A stretch of 64,000 bases of DNA, taken from Streptomyces capitiformicae. GTDB taxonomy: Bacteria > Actinomycetota > Actinomycetes > Streptomycetales > Streptomycetaceae. Under the pieces are notes generated by a model, which was given only the letters and a program-made list of their open reading frames with translations, searched no databases and had not been told where the DNA came from. The stretch is from the NCBI RefSeq assembly GCF_002214185.1, contig NZ_CP022161.1:1116001-1180000 (forward strand), in the 5' to 3' direction. The position numbers and the translations under genes were made by a program. This document shows positions 26,563 to 36,841 of this stretch, one piece after another (position 1 is the stretch's first letter; each line of letters starts with the position of its first letter).

Positions 26563-27399
26563 ATGGCGAACTACACCGCCGCCGACGTCAAGAAGCTCCG
26601 CGAGCTCACCGGCGCCGGCATGATGGACTGCAAGAAGGCGCTGGACGAGGCCGAGGGCAACGTCGACAAGGCCGTCGAGGCCCTGCGCATCAAGGGCCAG
26701 AAGGGCGTCGCCAAGCGCGAGGGCCGCTCCGCCGAGAACGGCGCCGTGGTCTCCCTCATCGCCGACGACAACACCTCCGGTGTCCTGGTCGAGCTGAAGT
26801 GCGAGACGGACTTCGTCGCCAAGGGTGAGAAGTTCCAGGCCGCCGCCGCCGCGATCGCCGAGCACGTCGCCAAGACCTCCCCGGCCGACCTCGAGGCCCT
26901 GCTCGCCTCCGAGATCGAGGCCGGCAAGACCGTCCAGGCGTACGTCGACGAGGCCAACGCCAACCTCGGCGAGAAGATCGTCCTGGACCGCTTCGCGCAG
27001 TTCGCCGACGGTTTCGTCTACGCCTACATGCACCGCACCATGCCCGACCTGCCCCCGCAGATCGGTGTCCTGGTGGAGCTGGACAAGGCCGACGCCGAGC
27101 TCGCCAAGGGTGTCGCCCAGCACATCGCCGCCTTCGCGCCGAAGTACCTCTCCAAGGAGGACGTGCCGGCCGAGGTCGTCGAGTCCGAGCGCCGCGTCGC
27201 CGAGGAGACCACCCGCGCCGAGGGCAAGCCCGAGGCCGCCCTGCCGAAGATCGTCGAGGGTCGCCTCAACGGCTTCTTCAAGGACGCCACGCTGCTCGGC
27301 CAGCCGTACGCGCTGGACAACAAGAAGTCGGTCCGGAAGGTCCTGGACGAGGCCGGTGTCACCCTGAAGCGCTTCACGCGCATCAAGGTCGGCATCTGA
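26563..27399 (+). CDS. tsf: elongation factor Ts
   Basis: Nucleotide exchange factor for EF-Tu, 278 residues. The UBA-like start [20 protein letters not shown] is followed by the core [29 protein letters not shown] and the C-terminal RFTRIKVGI. The AGAGAAGAG ribosome site and ATG 26563 are clear. A 12-bp terminator follows about 110 bases downstream. Confidence 0.97.
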   Translation: MANYTAADVKKLRELTGAGMMDCKKALDEAEGNVDKAVEALRIKGQKGVAKREGRSAENGAVVSLIADDNTSGVLVELKCETDFVAKGEKFQAAAAAIAEHVAKTSPADLEALLASEIEAGKTVQAYVDEANANLGEKIVLDRFAQFADGFVYAYMHRTMPDLPPQIGVLVELDKADAELAKGVAQHIAAFAPKYLSKEDVPAEVVESERRVAEETTRAEGKPEAALPKIVEGRLNGFFKDATLLGQPYALDNKKSVRKVLDEAGVTLKRFTRIKVGI

Positions 27400-27507
27400 G
27401 TCCGTTGCACGACCGGCACCCGGCCCCGATAGGGTCGAGTGCAGTCGTTCGCGTATCCCGCCACGTGCGCGCGTGACGCGTGACGGACGACAGCAGATCT
27501 GACGAGG

Positions 27508-27557
27508 AGGCCATTGCCGAGCATGGGTTGCGAACACCACCCCACCGGCAATGGCCT
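27508..27557 (+). terminator. terminator of tsf
   Basis: A perfect 12-bp stem, AGGCCATTGCCG / CGGCAATGGCCT, has a 26-base loop and is followed by TCTTCG. It lies in the 195-base gap before pyrH. The long loop is unusual and could allow an alternative fold. Confidence 0.75.
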
Positions 27558-27594
27558 TCTTCGTATGTGCGACACGTAAAGAGGCGAGATCTCC

Positions 27595-28353
27595 ATGACC
27601 ACCAAGCCCGAGAAGAGCGACGACGGCAAAGTACGCGGCCGGTATCTGCTGAAGCTGTCCGGAGAGGCGTTCTCCGGGGGCGGTGGCCTCGGCGTCGACC
27701 CTGACGTGGTGCACGCCATCGCCCGGGAGATCGCGGCCGTCGTACGCGACGGAGCAGAGATCGCGGTCGTCATCGGCGGCGGCAACTTCTTCCGCGGCGC
27801 CGAACTCCAGCAGCGCGGCATGGACCGGGCCCGCTCCGACTACATGGGCATGCTCGGCACGGTCATGAACTGCCTCGCCCTCCAGGACTTCCTGGAGAAG
27901 GAGGGCATCGACAGCCGGGTCCAGACCGCCATCACCATGGGCCAGGTCGCCGAGCCGTACATCCCGCTACGCGCCGTGCGCCACCTCCAGAAGGGCCGCG
28001 TGGTCATCTTCGGCGCCGGTATGGGCATGCCGTACTTCTCCACCGACACCACCGCCGCCCAGCGCGCCCTGGAGATCGACGCCGAGGCGCTGCTGATGGG
28101 CAAGAACGGCGTGGACGGGGTCTACGACTCCGACCCCAAGACCAACCCGGACGCGGTCAAGTTCGACTCCCTCGGCTATGGCGAGGTCATCACCCGCGAG
28201 CTGAAGGTCGCCGACGCCACCGCCATCACGCTCTGCCGTGACAACAAGCTCCCGATCCTCGTGTTCGAGCTTCTCAAGGAGGGCAATATCGCGCGGGCCG
28301 TCAAGGGTGAGAAGATCGGCACTCTCGTGGGTGATCAGGGAAGCCGGGCCTGA
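27595..28353 (+). CDS. pyrH: UMP kinase
   Basis: Phosphorylates UMP to UDP in pyrimidine synthesis. The 252-residue amino-acid-kinase-fold protein has [54 protein letters not shown] and [15 protein letters not shown]. The N-terminal ~13 residues are polar and extra. The ATG at 27595 lies after AGAGGCGAG. It is followed by frr in the usual order, with a 155-base gap. Confidence 0.97.
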   Translation: MTTKPEKSDDGKVRGRYLLKLSGEAFSGGGGLGVDPDVVHAIAREIAAVVRDGAEIAVVIGGGNFFRGAELQQRGMDRARSDYMGMLGTVMNCLALQDFLEKEGIDSRVQTAITMGQVAEPYIPLRAVRHLQKGRVVIFGAGMGMPYFSTDTTAAQRALEIDAEALLMGKNGVDGVYDSDPKTNPDAVKFDSLGYGEVITRELKVADATAITLCRDNKLPILVFELLKEGNIARAVKGEKIGTLVGDQGSRA

Positions 28354-28508
28354 CCGGGTCCTTCCCTGCCCGGGGGACGGAGCCTGACCGGGGGATGGAC
28401 AATGTCCTGCCGGTCGGGAACCGTGCAGGAATAAGACGCGACGCAGCCGGCCGCCGACGTGACCAATGAACAGCAGCCGGGCCTACTCAAGACACGCAGG
28501 AGCAAGTG

Positions 28509-29066
28509 GTGATCGAAGAGACCCTCCTCGAGGCCGAGGAGAAGATGGAGAAGGCCGTCGTGGTCGCCAAGGATGACTTCGCCGCGATCCGCACCGGCCG
28601 TGCGCACCCGGCGATGTTCAACAAGATCGTGGCCGACTACTACGGTGCGCTGACGCCGATCAACCAGCTGGCCTCGTTCTCGGTGCCGGAGCCGCGCATG
28701 GCCGTGGTGACCCCGTTCGACAAGACCGCGCTGCGCAACATCGAGCAGGCGATCCGTGACTCCGACCTCGGCGTCAACCCGAGCAACGACGGCAACATCA
28801 TCCGGGTGGTGTTCCCCGAACTCACCGAGGAGCGCCGCCGTGACTACATCAAGGTCGCCAAGACCAAGGGCGAGGACGCCAAGGTCTCGATCCGTTCCGT
28901 ACGCCGCAAGGCCAAGGACGCCATCGACAAGCTCGTCAAGGACGGCGAGGTCGGCGAGGACGAGGGCCGCCGTGCGGAGAAGGAGCTCGACGACACCACC
29001 GCGAAGTACGTCGCCCAGGTGGACGAGCTGCTCAAGCACAAGGAAGCGGAGCTCCTCGAGGTCTGA
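28509..29066 (+). CDS. frr: ribosome recycling factor
   Basis: Splits post-termination ribosomes with EF-G. The 185-residue protein has the start [27 protein letters not shown] and [17 protein letters not shown]. Two adjacent GTG codons could start translation; the second (28509) is six bases from AGGAG and is preferred over 28506. It shares one base with cdsA (TGATG), so they are coupled. Confidence 0.96.
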   Translation: MIEETLLEAEEKMEKAVVVAKDDFAAIRTGRAHPAMFNKIVADYYGALTPINQLASFSVPEPRMAVVTPFDKTALRNIEQAIRDSDLGVNPSNDGNIIRVVFPELTEERRRDYIKVAKTKGEDAKVSIRSVRRKAKDAIDKLVKDGEVGEDEGRRAEKELDDTTAKYVAQVDELLKHKEAELLEV

Positions 29067-30193
29067 TGAACGACTCATCCTGGGGAGCGCCGCCACAAGC
29101 CGGGTACTGGGCGCCGACCGACCGGGGGCCTGTACAGGCGCATGCCCCGGCGGGTCCCGCGTACGATGCGCCTGAGGCTCGGCATCCGATGCAGACTCAG
29201 CCCATGCCCATCGTGCCCGACGTACCCGCGCATGGCGGGAACCAGGACGACGACCGGGGGGCCGCTCGGCCGGCCGGCCCCCTGTTCCGCGACGAGACGC
29301 CGTCGGCGCATCCCTACGGGGAGTTGCCGCAGAAGTCGGAGCCCATGCACGACGCACCTCAGCCCACCCCGCAGAAGAAGAGCGCGGGCCGTGATCTGAG
29401 CGCCGCCATAGGGGTGGGCGTCGGGCTCGGCGCGGTCATCGTCGCTTCGCTGTTCATCGTCAAGGCCGTCTTCGTCGGCGTCATAGCGGTCGCCGTGGTG
29501 GTCGGGCTGTGGGAGCTCACCTCACGGCTGCAGGAGCGCAAGGGCATCAAGGCGCCCCTCGTGCCGCTCGCGGTCGGCGGCGCCGCGATGGTCGTCGCCG
29601 GGTATGTACGCGGGCCGGAGGGCGCCTGGGTGGCCATGGCGCTCACCGCGCTCGCCGTCCTCCTCTGGCGTATGACGGAACCGCCGGAGAACTATCTCAA
29701 GGACGTCACCGCGGGGGTCTTCGCGGCCTTCTACGTGCCGTTCCTGGCGACGTTCGTCGCCCTGATGCTCACCGCCGACGACGGACCGCAGCGGGTCCTC
29801 GTGTTCCTGGTGCTGACCGTCGTCAGTGACACGGGCGCGTACGCCGTCGGCTGGCGCTTCGGTACGCACAAGCTCGCCCCGCGCATCAGCCCCGGCAAGA
29901 CCCGGGAGGGCCTGCTCGGCGCCATCGCCTTCGCCATGGTCGCGGGCGCGCTGCTCATGCAGTTCGTGATCCACGACGGCACCTGGTGGCAGGGCCTGCT
30001 CCTCGGCTTCGCCGTCGCCGCCAGCGCCACACTGGGCGACCTCGGAGAGTCCATGATCAAACGGGACCTCGGCATCAAGGACATGGGCACCTTGCTGCCT
30101 GGGCACGGCGGCATCATGGACCGGCTGGACTCGCTGCTGCCTACGGCGCCGGTGGTGTGGTTGCTGCTGGTGCTGTTCGTGGGCTCGGGTTGA
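29066..30193 (+). CDS. cdsA: phosphatidate cytidylyltransferase
   Basis: Makes CDP-diacylglycerol for phospholipid synthesis in the membrane. The 375-residue protein begins with a ~110-residue P/Q/H-rich cytosolic extension, then about eight membrane helices. The CDP-DAG synthase signature is seen as SDTGAYAVGWRFG...ISPGKTREG and HGGIMDRLDS. The extension is normal for actinobacteria. The gene is coupled to frr and followed by a terminator. Confidence 0.95.
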   Translation: MNDSSWGAPPQAGYWAPTDRGPVQAHAPAGPAYDAPEARHPMQTQPMPIVPDVPAHGGNQDDDRGAARPAGPLFRDETPSAHPYGELPQKSEPMHDAPQPTPQKKSAGRDLSAAIGVGVGLGAVIVASLFIVKAVFVGVIAVAVVVGLWELTSRLQERKGIKAPLVPLAVGGAAMVVAGYVRGPEGAWVAMALTALAVLLWRMTEPPENYLKDVTAGVFAAFYVPFLATFVALMLTADDGPQRVLVFLVLTVVSDTGAYAVGWRFGTHKLAPRISPGKTREGLLGAIAFAMVAGALLMQFVIHDGTWWQGLLLGFAVAASATLGDLGESMIKRDLGIKDMGTLLPGHGGIMDRLDSLLPTAPVVWLLLVLFVGSG

Positions 30194-30220
30194 CGGTCTC
30201 GTACTACGCGATGTGAGTGA

Positions 30221-30246
30221 GCCCCCGTCCTTTTCCGGGCGGGGGC
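30221..30246 (+). terminator. terminator after cdsA
   Basis: The stem GCCCCCG / CGGGGGC (7 bp) encloses a 12-base loop containing TTTT and is followed by TTCGTG. It lies 27 bases after the cdsA stop. Confidence 0.75.
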
Positions 30247-30334
30247 TTCGTGCCGTGGACCCACGGGTGGTCCGGTGGGACGATTCTCGTGGAGACCCTT
30301 GCAGGGGGGATCGCCCTGAAAGGGGGCGGGCTTT

Positions 30335-30784
30335 ATGTCCGACTTCCGTGAATCGATCGACATCGACTGCCGCCCGGAGGATGCCTGGGCGTACATCACC
30401 GAGTTCTCCCACCTCCCCGAATGGCAGGAGAGCGCGGTCTCGACGGAGCAGCTCGACGCCGAGCCGGTCGGTGTCGGCTCCCGGCTGCGCATCACCCGGC
30501 ACATCGGCCGCCGGGACATCCCGATGACCATGCAGCTCACCGAGTACGAGCCGCCCCGGGTCTGGGGCATGCAAGGCATCGACGGCCCCGTCCGCGGACA
30601 TGTGCACGGCGAGATCACCCCGCTCGACGAAGGCCGCCGCTCCCGCGTGACCATCGAGGTCGGCTTCGACGGCAAGGGCATCGGCAAGGCCCTCGTCCCC
30701 CTCGTCGTCCGCCCCCAGATCCGCAAGGAACTGCCGCGCAACGAACAGCACCTCAAGGACAGGCTGGAGCACCCTGTCCCATAG
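30335..30784 (+). CDS. SRPBCC family (polyketide cyclase/lipid-transfer fold) protein
   Basis: The 149-residue protein shows the START-like pattern [20 protein letters not shown] then LPEWQ, and a final long helix ([16 protein letters not shown]). These proteins hold hydrophobic ligands in a cavity; no catalytic residue can be named. The ATG at 30335 follows GGGGGGCGGG. It lies between cdsA and rlmN in the same direction and may be co-transcribed with rlmN. Confidence 0.82.
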   Translation: MSDFRESIDIDCRPEDAWAYITEFSHLPEWQESAVSTEQLDAEPVGVGSRLRITRHIGRRDIPMTMQLTEYEPPRVWGMQGIDGPVRGHVHGEITPLDEGRRSRVTIEVGFDGKGIGKALVPLVVRPQIRKELPRNEQHLKDRLEHPVP

Positions 30785-30849
30785 TCCTACCGGAGGGGCA
30801 GGGCCGTGGCCGCAGGTCGCCGCGAACGATCTGCGACACTGGTACGGCC

Positions 30850-31956
30850 ATGCCTAAGCCCGGAGAACTCACTTTCGTCGCCCCCCGCGGAGCCAAGAAG
30901 CCGCCGCGGCATCTTGCCGATCTCTCGCCTGCGGAGCGTAAGGACGCTGTTGCCGCGATCGGCGAGAAGCCGTTTCGTGCCAAGCAGCTCTCGCAGCACT
31001 ACTTCGCGCGGTACGCGCACGCCCCGGAGCAGTGGACCGACATCCCCGCGGGTGCGCGCACGAAGCTCCAGGAGGCGCTGCTTCCGGAGCTGATGACGGT
31101 CGTACGGCATCTGTCGACCGACCAGGAGACCACCCGCAAGACGCTGTGGCGGCTGTTCGACGGGACGCTCGTCGAGTCGGTGCTGATGCGGTACCCGGAC
31201 CGGGTCACCATGTGCATCAGCTCGCAGGCGGGGTGCGGAATGAACTGCCCGTTCTGTGCCACCGGGCAGGCCGGGCTCGATCGGAATCTGTCCACCGCCG
31301 AGATCGTCCATCAGATCGTCGACGGGATGCGGGCGCTCCGGGACGGGGAGATTCCCGGTGGGCCCGCGCGGCTTTCCAACATCGTCTTCATGGGGATGGG
31401 GGAGCCGCTCGCCAATTACAACCGGGTCGTCGGGGCGATTCGGCGGCTCACCGATCCTGAGCCTGACGGGCTCGGGCTCTCGCAGCGTGGGATCACCGTG
31501 TCCACGGTCGGGCTCGTGCCGGCCATCCACCGGTTCGCCGACGAGGGCTTCAAGTGCCGGCTCGCGATCTCGCTGCACGCGCCGGACGACGAGCTGCGTG
31601 ACACCCTCGTACCGGTGAACACGCGGTGGAAGGTGCGCGAGGTGCTGGATGCCGGGTGGGAGTACGCGGCCAAGTCCGGGCGGCGGCTGTCCATCGAGTA
31701 CGCGCTGATCCGGGACATCAACGACCAGGCGTGGCGCGGTGACCGGCTCGGGCGACTGCTCAAGAGCAAGCCTGTGCACGTCAATCTCATTCCGCTGAAC
31801 CCGACCCCTGGCTCGAAGTGGACCGCCTCGCGGCCGGAGGACGAGAAGGCGTTCGTGGAGGCCATCGCCGCCCACGGGGTGACGGTGACCGTCCGGGACA
31901 CCCGCGGGCAGGAGATCGACGGGGCGTGCGGCCAGCTGGCGGCCACGGAGAGGTAA
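30850..31956 (+). CDS. rlmN: 23S rRNA/tRNA (adenine-C2)-methyltransferase RlmN
   Basis: This radical SAM enzyme methylates C2 of A2503 in 23S rRNA and A37 of some tRNAs. The 368-residue protein has the iron-sulfur motif C-x3-C-x2-C ([12 protein letters not shown], Cys129/133/136) and a second catalytic cysteine near residue 360 ([11 protein letters not shown]). The ATG at 30850 has no clear ribosome site. An open frame back to 30421 lies over the SRPBCC gene and is spurious. Confidence 0.95.
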   Translation: MPKPGELTFVAPRGAKKPPRHLADLSPAERKDAVAAIGEKPFRAKQLSQHYFARYAHAPEQWTDIPAGARTKLQEALLPELMTVVRHLSTDQETTRKTLWRLFDGTLVESVLMRYPDRVTMCISSQAGCGMNCPFCATGQAGLDRNLSTAEIVHQIVDGMRALRDGEIPGGPARLSNIVFMGMGEPLANYNRVVGAIRRLTDPEPDGLGLSQRGITVSTVGLVPAIHRFADEGFKCRLAISLHAPDDELRDTLVPVNTRWKVREVLDAGWEYAAKSGRRLSIEYALIRDINDQAWRGDRLGRLLKSKPVHVNLIPLNPTPGSKWTASRPEDEKAFVEAIAAHGVTVTVRDTRGQEIDGACGQLAATER

Positions 31957-32030
31957 CCGAGGAGCGGCCGAGAAGTAGTAGGGATTCGGCCACGGGGTAC
32001 TCTGACCTCCGTACACATCTTCATATTCCG

Positions 32031-32118
32031 ACAGGGGAGCGCCACAGCGCTGAGAGTGCGGCGACCGGGCCGCAGACCCTCTGAACCTCGCCCAGGTCAT
32101 TCTGGGTAGGAAGTTCGG
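32031..32118 (+). promoter_or_regulatory. TPP riboswitch (THI box)
   Basis: The conserved elements appear in order: GGGGAGC, GCTGAGAGTGCGG, CGCAGACCCTCTGAACCT, then GGTCATTCTGGGTAGGAAG. These are the paired thi-box arms that bind thiamine pyrophosphate. The aptamer precedes a 13-bp hairpin and the transporter genes, so excess TPP should stop transcription into them. Confidence 0.96.
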
Positions 32119-32137
32119 TCATCACTCAAGCTGTTGC

Positions 32138-32180
32138 GCCCTGCCCGGGAAACCTCCGCGGAGTCGGTCCCGGGCAGGGC
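32138..32180 (+). terminator. expression-platform hairpin of the TPP riboswitch
   Basis: A perfect 13-bp stem, GCCCTGCCCGGGA / TCCCGGGCAGGGC, has a 17-base loop and starts about 20 bases after the aptamer. It ends 34 bases before the start codon and is followed by a pyrimidine-rich stretch. It fits a transcription-terminating platform, while the AGGAGG ribosome site stays outside the stem. Confidence 0.82.
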
Positions 32181-32214
32181 CGCGTCTCTTCCTGGTCACC
32201 CCAGGAGGAATTCA

Positions 32215-33297
32215 GTGAGCATCAGGACGTTCGTCGCCGCGGCCGTAGGCCTCGGGCTCGTCACGCTGTCCGCATGCGGTTCGTCGTCCGACGACACCGG
32301 GTCGGGCGGCGGCGGTTCCAAGACGGTCACGGTCGTCAGCCATGGCTCTTTCTCCTACTCCAAGGCCGTCATGACGGCGTTCGAGAAGGAGTCCGGCTAC
32401 AAGGTCAAGGTCCTCGAGAGCGGCGACGCGGGCCAGGCCGTCAACCAGGCGATCCTGACCAAGGACAATCCGCAGGGCGACGTCTTCTTCGGTGTCGACA
32501 ACACGCTGCTCTCCCGGGCCCTCGACAACGGCCTCTTCCAGCCGTACGAGGCGAAGGGGCTCGACAAGGTCGGCGCCGAGTACCAGCTCGACAAGGACGA
32601 GCACCGGGTCACGCCCGTCGACTACGGCGACATCTGCGTCAACTACGACAAGGCCTACTTCAGCAAGAACAAGATCGAGCCGCCGCAGAACTTCGACGAT
32701 CTGATCAAGCCCGAGTACAAGAACCTGCTGGTCACCGAGAACGCCTCCACCTCCTCCCCGGGGCTCGGATTCGTCCTCGGTACCGCCGCGCAGTACGGCG
32801 ACGACGGGTGGGAGAACTACTGGGAGAAGCTCAAGGCCAATGGGGTGAAGGTCGTCGACGGCTGGGAGCAGGCCTACCGCCAGGAGTTCTCCGGGTCCAC
32901 CGACGGCAAGAAGGCCGGTGGCGATCGGCCGCTCGTCGTCTCGTACGCCTCCTCGCCGCCCGCCGAGGTCATCTACGCCGACCCGCGCCCGAAGGCGGCG
33001 CCCACCGGGGTCGCGACCGGCACCTGCTTCCGGCAGATCGAGTTCGCGGGGCTGCTGAGCAACGCGAGGAACGCCGAGGGTGGCAAGGCGTTCATCGACT
33101 TCCTGATCTCGAAGGAGTTCCAGGAGGACATGCCGCTCAACATGTTCGTGTACCCAGTGGTCGAAGGGGCGTCCGTGCCCGCCGAGTTCACCGAGTACGG
33201 GCCGGCGGCGAAGGACCCCGAGACCATGGCGCCTCAGAAGATCGCCGAGAACCGTGACCAGTGGGTCAAGTCGTGGAACTCGCTCGTACTGAAGTAG
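32215..33297 (+). CDS. thiB: thiamine-type ABC transporter substrate-binding lipoprotein
   Basis: The 360-residue lipoprotein has signal VSIRTFVAAAVGLGLVTL with lipobox LSAC, then a periplasmic-binding fold (VTVVSHGSFSYSKAVMTAF, GVDNTLLSRALDNGLF, YGDICVNYD). It is homologous to ThiB, and the TPP riboswitch directly upstream supports thiamine or a precursor as substrate. The GTG at 32215 follows CCAGGAGGAATTCA. The permease gene overlaps its 3' end. Confidence 0.93.
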   Translation: MSIRTFVAAAVGLGLVTLSACGSSSDDTGSGGGGSKTVTVVSHGSFSYSKAVMTAFEKESGYKVKVLESGDAGQAVNQAILTKDNPQGDVFFGVDNTLLSRALDNGLFQPYEAKGLDKVGAEYQLDKDEHRVTPVDYGDICVNYDKAYFSKNKIEPPQNFDDLIKPEYKNLLVTENASTSSPGLGFVLGTAAQYGDDGWENYWEKLKANGVKVVDGWEQAYRQEFSGSTDGKKAGGDRPLVVSYASSPPAEVIYADPRPKAAPTGVATGTCFRQIEFAGLLSNARNAEGGKAFIDFLISKEFQEDMPLNMFVYPVVEGASVPAEFTEYGPAAKDPETMAPQKIAENRDQWVKSWNSLVLK

Positions 33298-34955
33298 GCA
33301 GGCCCCCCTTGCGGGGGCCCCGTACGGGGAGCGCGGCGCGGCTCGGGCTCATGGTGCTGCCCGTCGCGTTCTTCGGGGTGTTCTTCGCCTATCCCGTCGC
33401 CTCGATCGTCGAGCGGGGGCTGCACGTCGACGGCGCCTGGCAGTTCGGGCGGATCGGGGAGGTGTTGGGGGATGCCGGGATCCGGCATGTGCTGTGGTTC
33501 ACCACCTGGCAGGCGCTCGTCTCGACCGCGCTCACGCTGCTGATCGCGCTCCCCGGCGCGTATGTCTTCGCGCGCTTCGATTTCAGAGGCAAGGAGATCC
33601 TGCGGGCGGTCGTCACCGTGCCGTTCGTGCTGCCGACCGTGGTCGTCGGTACGGCCTTCCTGGCGCTGGTCGGGAGGGGTGGGCTGTTCGACGAGCTGTG
33701 GGGCGTACGGCTGGACACGACGGTGTGGGCGATTCTCCTCGCGCATGTCTTCTTCAACTACGCGGTCGTCGTGCGGACCGTCGGCGGGCTGTGGGCACAG
33801 CTCGACCCCCGGCAGGAGGAGGCCGCCCGGATGCTCGGGGCGTCCCGGTCGCGGGCCTGGCGGACGGTGACGCTGCCCGCGCTCGCGCCCGCCGTGGCCG
33901 CCGCCGCGCTGATGGTGTTCCTCTTCACCTTCACCTCGTTCGGTGTGGTGCAGATCCTCGGTGGGCCGACCTTCTCGACACTCGAAGTGGAGATCTACCG
34001 GCAGACCTCGGAGATCTTCGATCTGGCGACGGCAGCCGTGCTGACGCTCGTGCAGTTCGTCGCGGTCGGGCTGATCCTCGTCGTGCACGCCTGGACCGTA
34101 CGGCGGCGGGAGACCGCGCTGCGGCTGGTGGACGCCTCGCTCACGGCGCGCCGGCCGCGCGGGGCGGGGCAGTGGGCGCTGCTGGCCGGGGTTCTGCTCA
34201 CTGTCGTCGTGCTGATCCTGCTGCCGCTGGGCGTGCTGGTGGAACGGTCGTTCGGTGCGTCCGGGTCCGTGTTGGGCTACTACGAGGCGTTGACCAGCGA
34301 CGACAGCGGGATCTTCCTGGTCGCGCCGATCGAGGCGGTCGGCAACTCCCTCTCCTACGCCCTCGCGGCGACCGCCATCGCCCTCCTGATCGGTGGTCTC
34401 GCCGCGGCGGCCCTGACCCGGCGGGCCGGCCGTCTCGTCCGGGGTTTCGACGCGCTGCTCATGCTGCCGCTCGGCGTCTCCGCGGTGACCGTCGGCTTCG
34501 GATTCCTGATCACGCTGGACGAGCCGCCGTTGGACCTGCGCGGTTCCTGGCTCCTGGTGCCGCTGGCCCAGGCCCTGGTCGGCGTCCCCTTCGTCGTACG
34601 GACCATGCTGCCCGTGCTGCGGGCGGTGGACGAGCGACTGCGGGAGGCGGCGGCCGTGCTGGGGGCGTCGCCGTGGCGGGTGTGGCGCGAGGTCGATCTG
34701 CCGATGGTGCGGCGGGCGCTGCTGATCGCGGCCGGGTTCGCCTTCGCGGTGTCGCTCGGGGAGTTCGGGGCGACCGTGTTCATCGCACGGGCCGACAACC
34801 CCACGCTGCCGGTGGCCGTGGCGCGGTTGCTCGGGCGGCCGGGGGAGATCAACTACGGCCAGGCGATGGCCCTTTCGACGATTCTCATGGTGGTGTGCGC
34901 CGTGGCCCTGCTGGTGCTGGAGCGCCTGCGTACCGATCGCTCGGGGGAGTTCTAG
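33273..34955 (+). CDS. thiP: thiamine-type ABC transporter permease, two fused halves
   Basis: About 560 residues with twelve membrane segments in two similar halves. Each half has the EAA loop that docks the ATPase (QEEAARMLGASRSRAWRTVT and LREAAAVLGASPWRVWREVD). Such fused permeases are typical of ThiP and iron transporters. The start is uncertain: GTG 33261, GTG 33273 and TTG 33309 are all in frame without a clear ribosome site, and the first two lie inside the end of thiB. The ATPase gene follows immediately. Confidence 0.9.
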   Translation: MELARTEVGRPPLRGPRTGSAARLGLMVLPVAFFGVFFAYPVASIVERGLHVDGAWQFGRIGEVLGDAGIRHVLWFTTWQALVSTALTLLIALPGAYVFARFDFRGKEILRAVVTVPFVLPTVVVGTAFLALVGRGGLFDELWGVRLDTTVWAILLAHVFFNYAVVVRTVGGLWAQLDPRQEEAARMLGASRSRAWRTVTLPALAPAVAAAALMVFLFTFTSFGVVQILGGPTFSTLEVEIYRQTSEIFDLATAAVLTLVQFVAVGLILVVHAWTVRRRETALRLVDASLTARRPRGAGQWALLAGVLLTVVVLILLPLGVLVERSFGASGSVLGYYEALTSDDSGIFLVAPIEAVGNSLSYALAATAIALLIGGLAAAALTRRAGRLVRGFDALLMLPLGVSAVTVGFGFLITLDEPPLDLRGSWLLVPLAQALVGVPFVVRTMLPVLRAVDERLREAAAVLGASPWRVWREVDLPMVRRALLIAAGFAFAVSLGEFGATVFIARADNPTLPVAVARLLGRPGEINYGQAMALSTILMVVCAVALLVLERLRTDRSGEF

Positions 34956-36014
34956 ATGGTGGCGAAGAGGGTGTCGAAGACGCTGCTGAGGCTTGCGGAT
35001 GCGACCGTACGGTTCCGTGGGCGGCCCGCGCTCGACGCGGTCGATCTGGAGGTCGCCGAGCATGAGATCGTCTGCGTGCTGGGGCCGAGCGGCAGCGGCA
35101 AGTCCACGCTGCTGCGGGCGGTCGCCGGGCTCCAACCCCTCGACAGCGGGCGGGTGTTGCTCGACGGACGGGACAACACCGCGGTGCCCGCGCACAAGCG
35201 GGACGTCGGCCTGATGTTCCAGGACCATCAGCTGTTCCCGCAGCGGGACGTGGGTGGCAACGTCGCCTTCGGCCTGCGGATGCACGGCGCCTCGAAGGCC
35301 GAACAGGGCGTACGGGTCGGGGAGTTGCTGGAGCTGGTCGGACTGCCGGGGGCGGCGCGCCGGGCCGTCGCGGCGCTCTCCGGCGGCGAGCAGCAGCGGG
35401 TCGCGCTGGCCCGGGCCCTCGCCCCGCGCCCCCGGCTGCTCATGCTCGACGAGCCCCTCGGCCAGCTGGACCGCTCGCTGCGGGAGCGGCTCGTCGTCGA
35501 ACTCCGGGAGCTGTTCGGCGAGTTGGGGACGACCGTGCTCGCGGTCACACACGACCAGGGCGAGGCGTTCGCGCTGGCCGACCGGGTCGTGGTGATGCGC
35601 GACGGGCGGATCGCCCAGTCCGGTACGCCGCTTGAGGTGTGGCAACGACCGGCGGACGAGTTCGTGGCGCGCTTCCTCGGCTTCGACAACGTGGTCGACG
35701 CGACCGTGACCGGGCAGGCCGCCGACACACCATGGGGCAAGGTCCCGGTGCCCGAGGGCTCGCCACAGGGGCCGGGCGCCCTGCTGGTGCGGCCCGCGGG
35801 CGTACGGCTGGTCGACACGGCCGCCGGGCTGCGGTGCACCGTGGCCGCACGCACCTTCCGGGGCACCCATGTCGCCGTAAACCTCCAGCCCGAGGGCGCG
35901 CCACGGCTCGAGGCGGCCTGTGCGCTGCGGGAGGCGCCGGCGCCCGGGGACGAGGTCGGGGTGGCCTTCGACGCGGCGGAAATCGTCGTGCTGGGGGACG
36001 GTCCGGCCGCATAA
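34956..36014 (+). CDS. thiQ: thiamine-type ABC transporter ATP-binding protein
   Basis: The 352-residue ATPase has Walker A GPSGSGKSTLLR, Q-loop FQDHQLFPQ, signature LSGGEQQRVALARAL, Walker B LLMLDEPLGQLD and switch HDQGEAFALADR. The C-terminal ~110 residues form a TOBE-like domain, longer than E. coli ThiQ and more like FbpC. The ATG directly follows the permease stop. With the two preceding genes it makes a riboswitch-controlled uptake operon. Confidence 0.92.
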   Translation: MVAKRVSKTLLRLADATVRFRGRPALDAVDLEVAEHEIVCVLGPSGSGKSTLLRAVAGLQPLDSGRVLLDGRDNTAVPAHKRDVGLMFQDHQLFPQRDVGGNVAFGLRMHGASKAEQGVRVGELLELVGLPGAARRAVAALSGGEQQRVALARALAPRPRLLMLDEPLGQLDRSLRERLVVELRELFGELGTTVLAVTHDQGEAFALADRVVVMRDGRIAQSGTPLEVWQRPADEFVARFLGFDNVVDATVTGQAADTPWGKVPVPEGSPQGPGALLVRPAGVRLVDTAAGLRCTVAARTFRGTHVAVNLQPEGAPRLEAACALREAPAPGDEVGVAFDAAEIVVLGDGPAA

Positions 36015-36025
36015 GGTGCGGAGCC

Positions 36026-36841
36026 ATGGCTATGCACAGGCAAGAACCCCAGGCTCGGTATGACCGCTACTGCGACGAGATCGAGCTTCAGGTACGGCAG
36101 TTGAGGGACGTCGTGACCTCCGGCGCCGATCTGACCGCCACCGTCCCGACCTGCCCCGACTGGTCACTGGAACACCTCGTACGGCACACCGGCGGTGCCC
36201 TGCGCTGGGTCGAACTGAACGTACGGACCCGGTCGAAGGAGGAAGTGCCCGAGGAGGAAGTCCCGTTGTACGACGGCCCCGAGGTGAAGGGGGACCCGGC
36301 CGCACTGGACGCCTGGCTCGCGGAGACCGGCGAGATGCTCGTCGCCACGCTGCGCGAGGCGGGGCCGAAGGCGCCGGTGTGGTCATGGGGCTGGGAGCAG
36401 ACCGCCGGGTTCTGGGCCCGCCGGATGACCCATGAGCTGGTCGTCCATCGGGCGGACGCGACGCTCACCGCCGGGCTGCCGTACGAGGTGGCGCCGGACA
36501 TCGCCGCCGACGCGATCGACGAGTGGCTGGAGATCGTCGAGTTCGTGCAGCGGACCATGCCGCACGACGAGGCGGCCGAACTGCGCGGCCCGGGGCGCAG
36601 TATCCATCTCCACGCCACGGATGCGTCCGCTGACCTGAACGCCGAGTGGCTCGTCGAGTTGACCGAGGACGTCGTGCGCTGGCGCCGGGGCCACGAGAAG
36701 GCGACGGTCGCGCTGCGCGGCCCGCTGACCGAGGTGCTGCTCGCCTTCTACCGCCGACTTCCGCTGGACGGCGGGGAGTTGGAGGTGCTCGGAGAGCGGG
36801 GGCTGCTGGACTTCTGGCTGAAGCGGGCAACGTTCGGGTGA
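36026..36841 (+). CDS. maleylpyruvate isomerase-family (mycothiol-dependent, DinB-fold) protein
   Basis: The 271-residue protein has the four-helix MDMPI N-terminal domain with metal-ligand histidines in LEHLVRHTGG and THELVVHRADA, and the characteristic WSWGWEQTAGFWARR. A C-terminal SCP-like region follows (LTEDVVRWRRGHEKATVALR). Actinobacterial members use mycothiol, but the substrate here is unknown. It starts 11 bases after thiQ and may ride on the same transcript, with no evident link to thiamine. Confidence 0.85.
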   Translation: MAMHRQEPQARYDRYCDEIELQVRQLRDVVTSGADLTATVPTCPDWSLEHLVRHTGGALRWVELNVRTRSKEEVPEEEVPLYDGPEVKGDPAALDAWLAETGEMLVATLREAGPKAPVWSWGWEQTAGFWARRMTHELVVHRADATLTAGLPYEVAPDIAADAIDEWLEIVEFVQRTMPHDEAAELRGPGRSIHLHATDASADLNAEWLVELTEDVVRWRRGHEKATVALRGPLTEVLLAFYRRLPLDGGELEVLGERGLLDFWLKRATFG

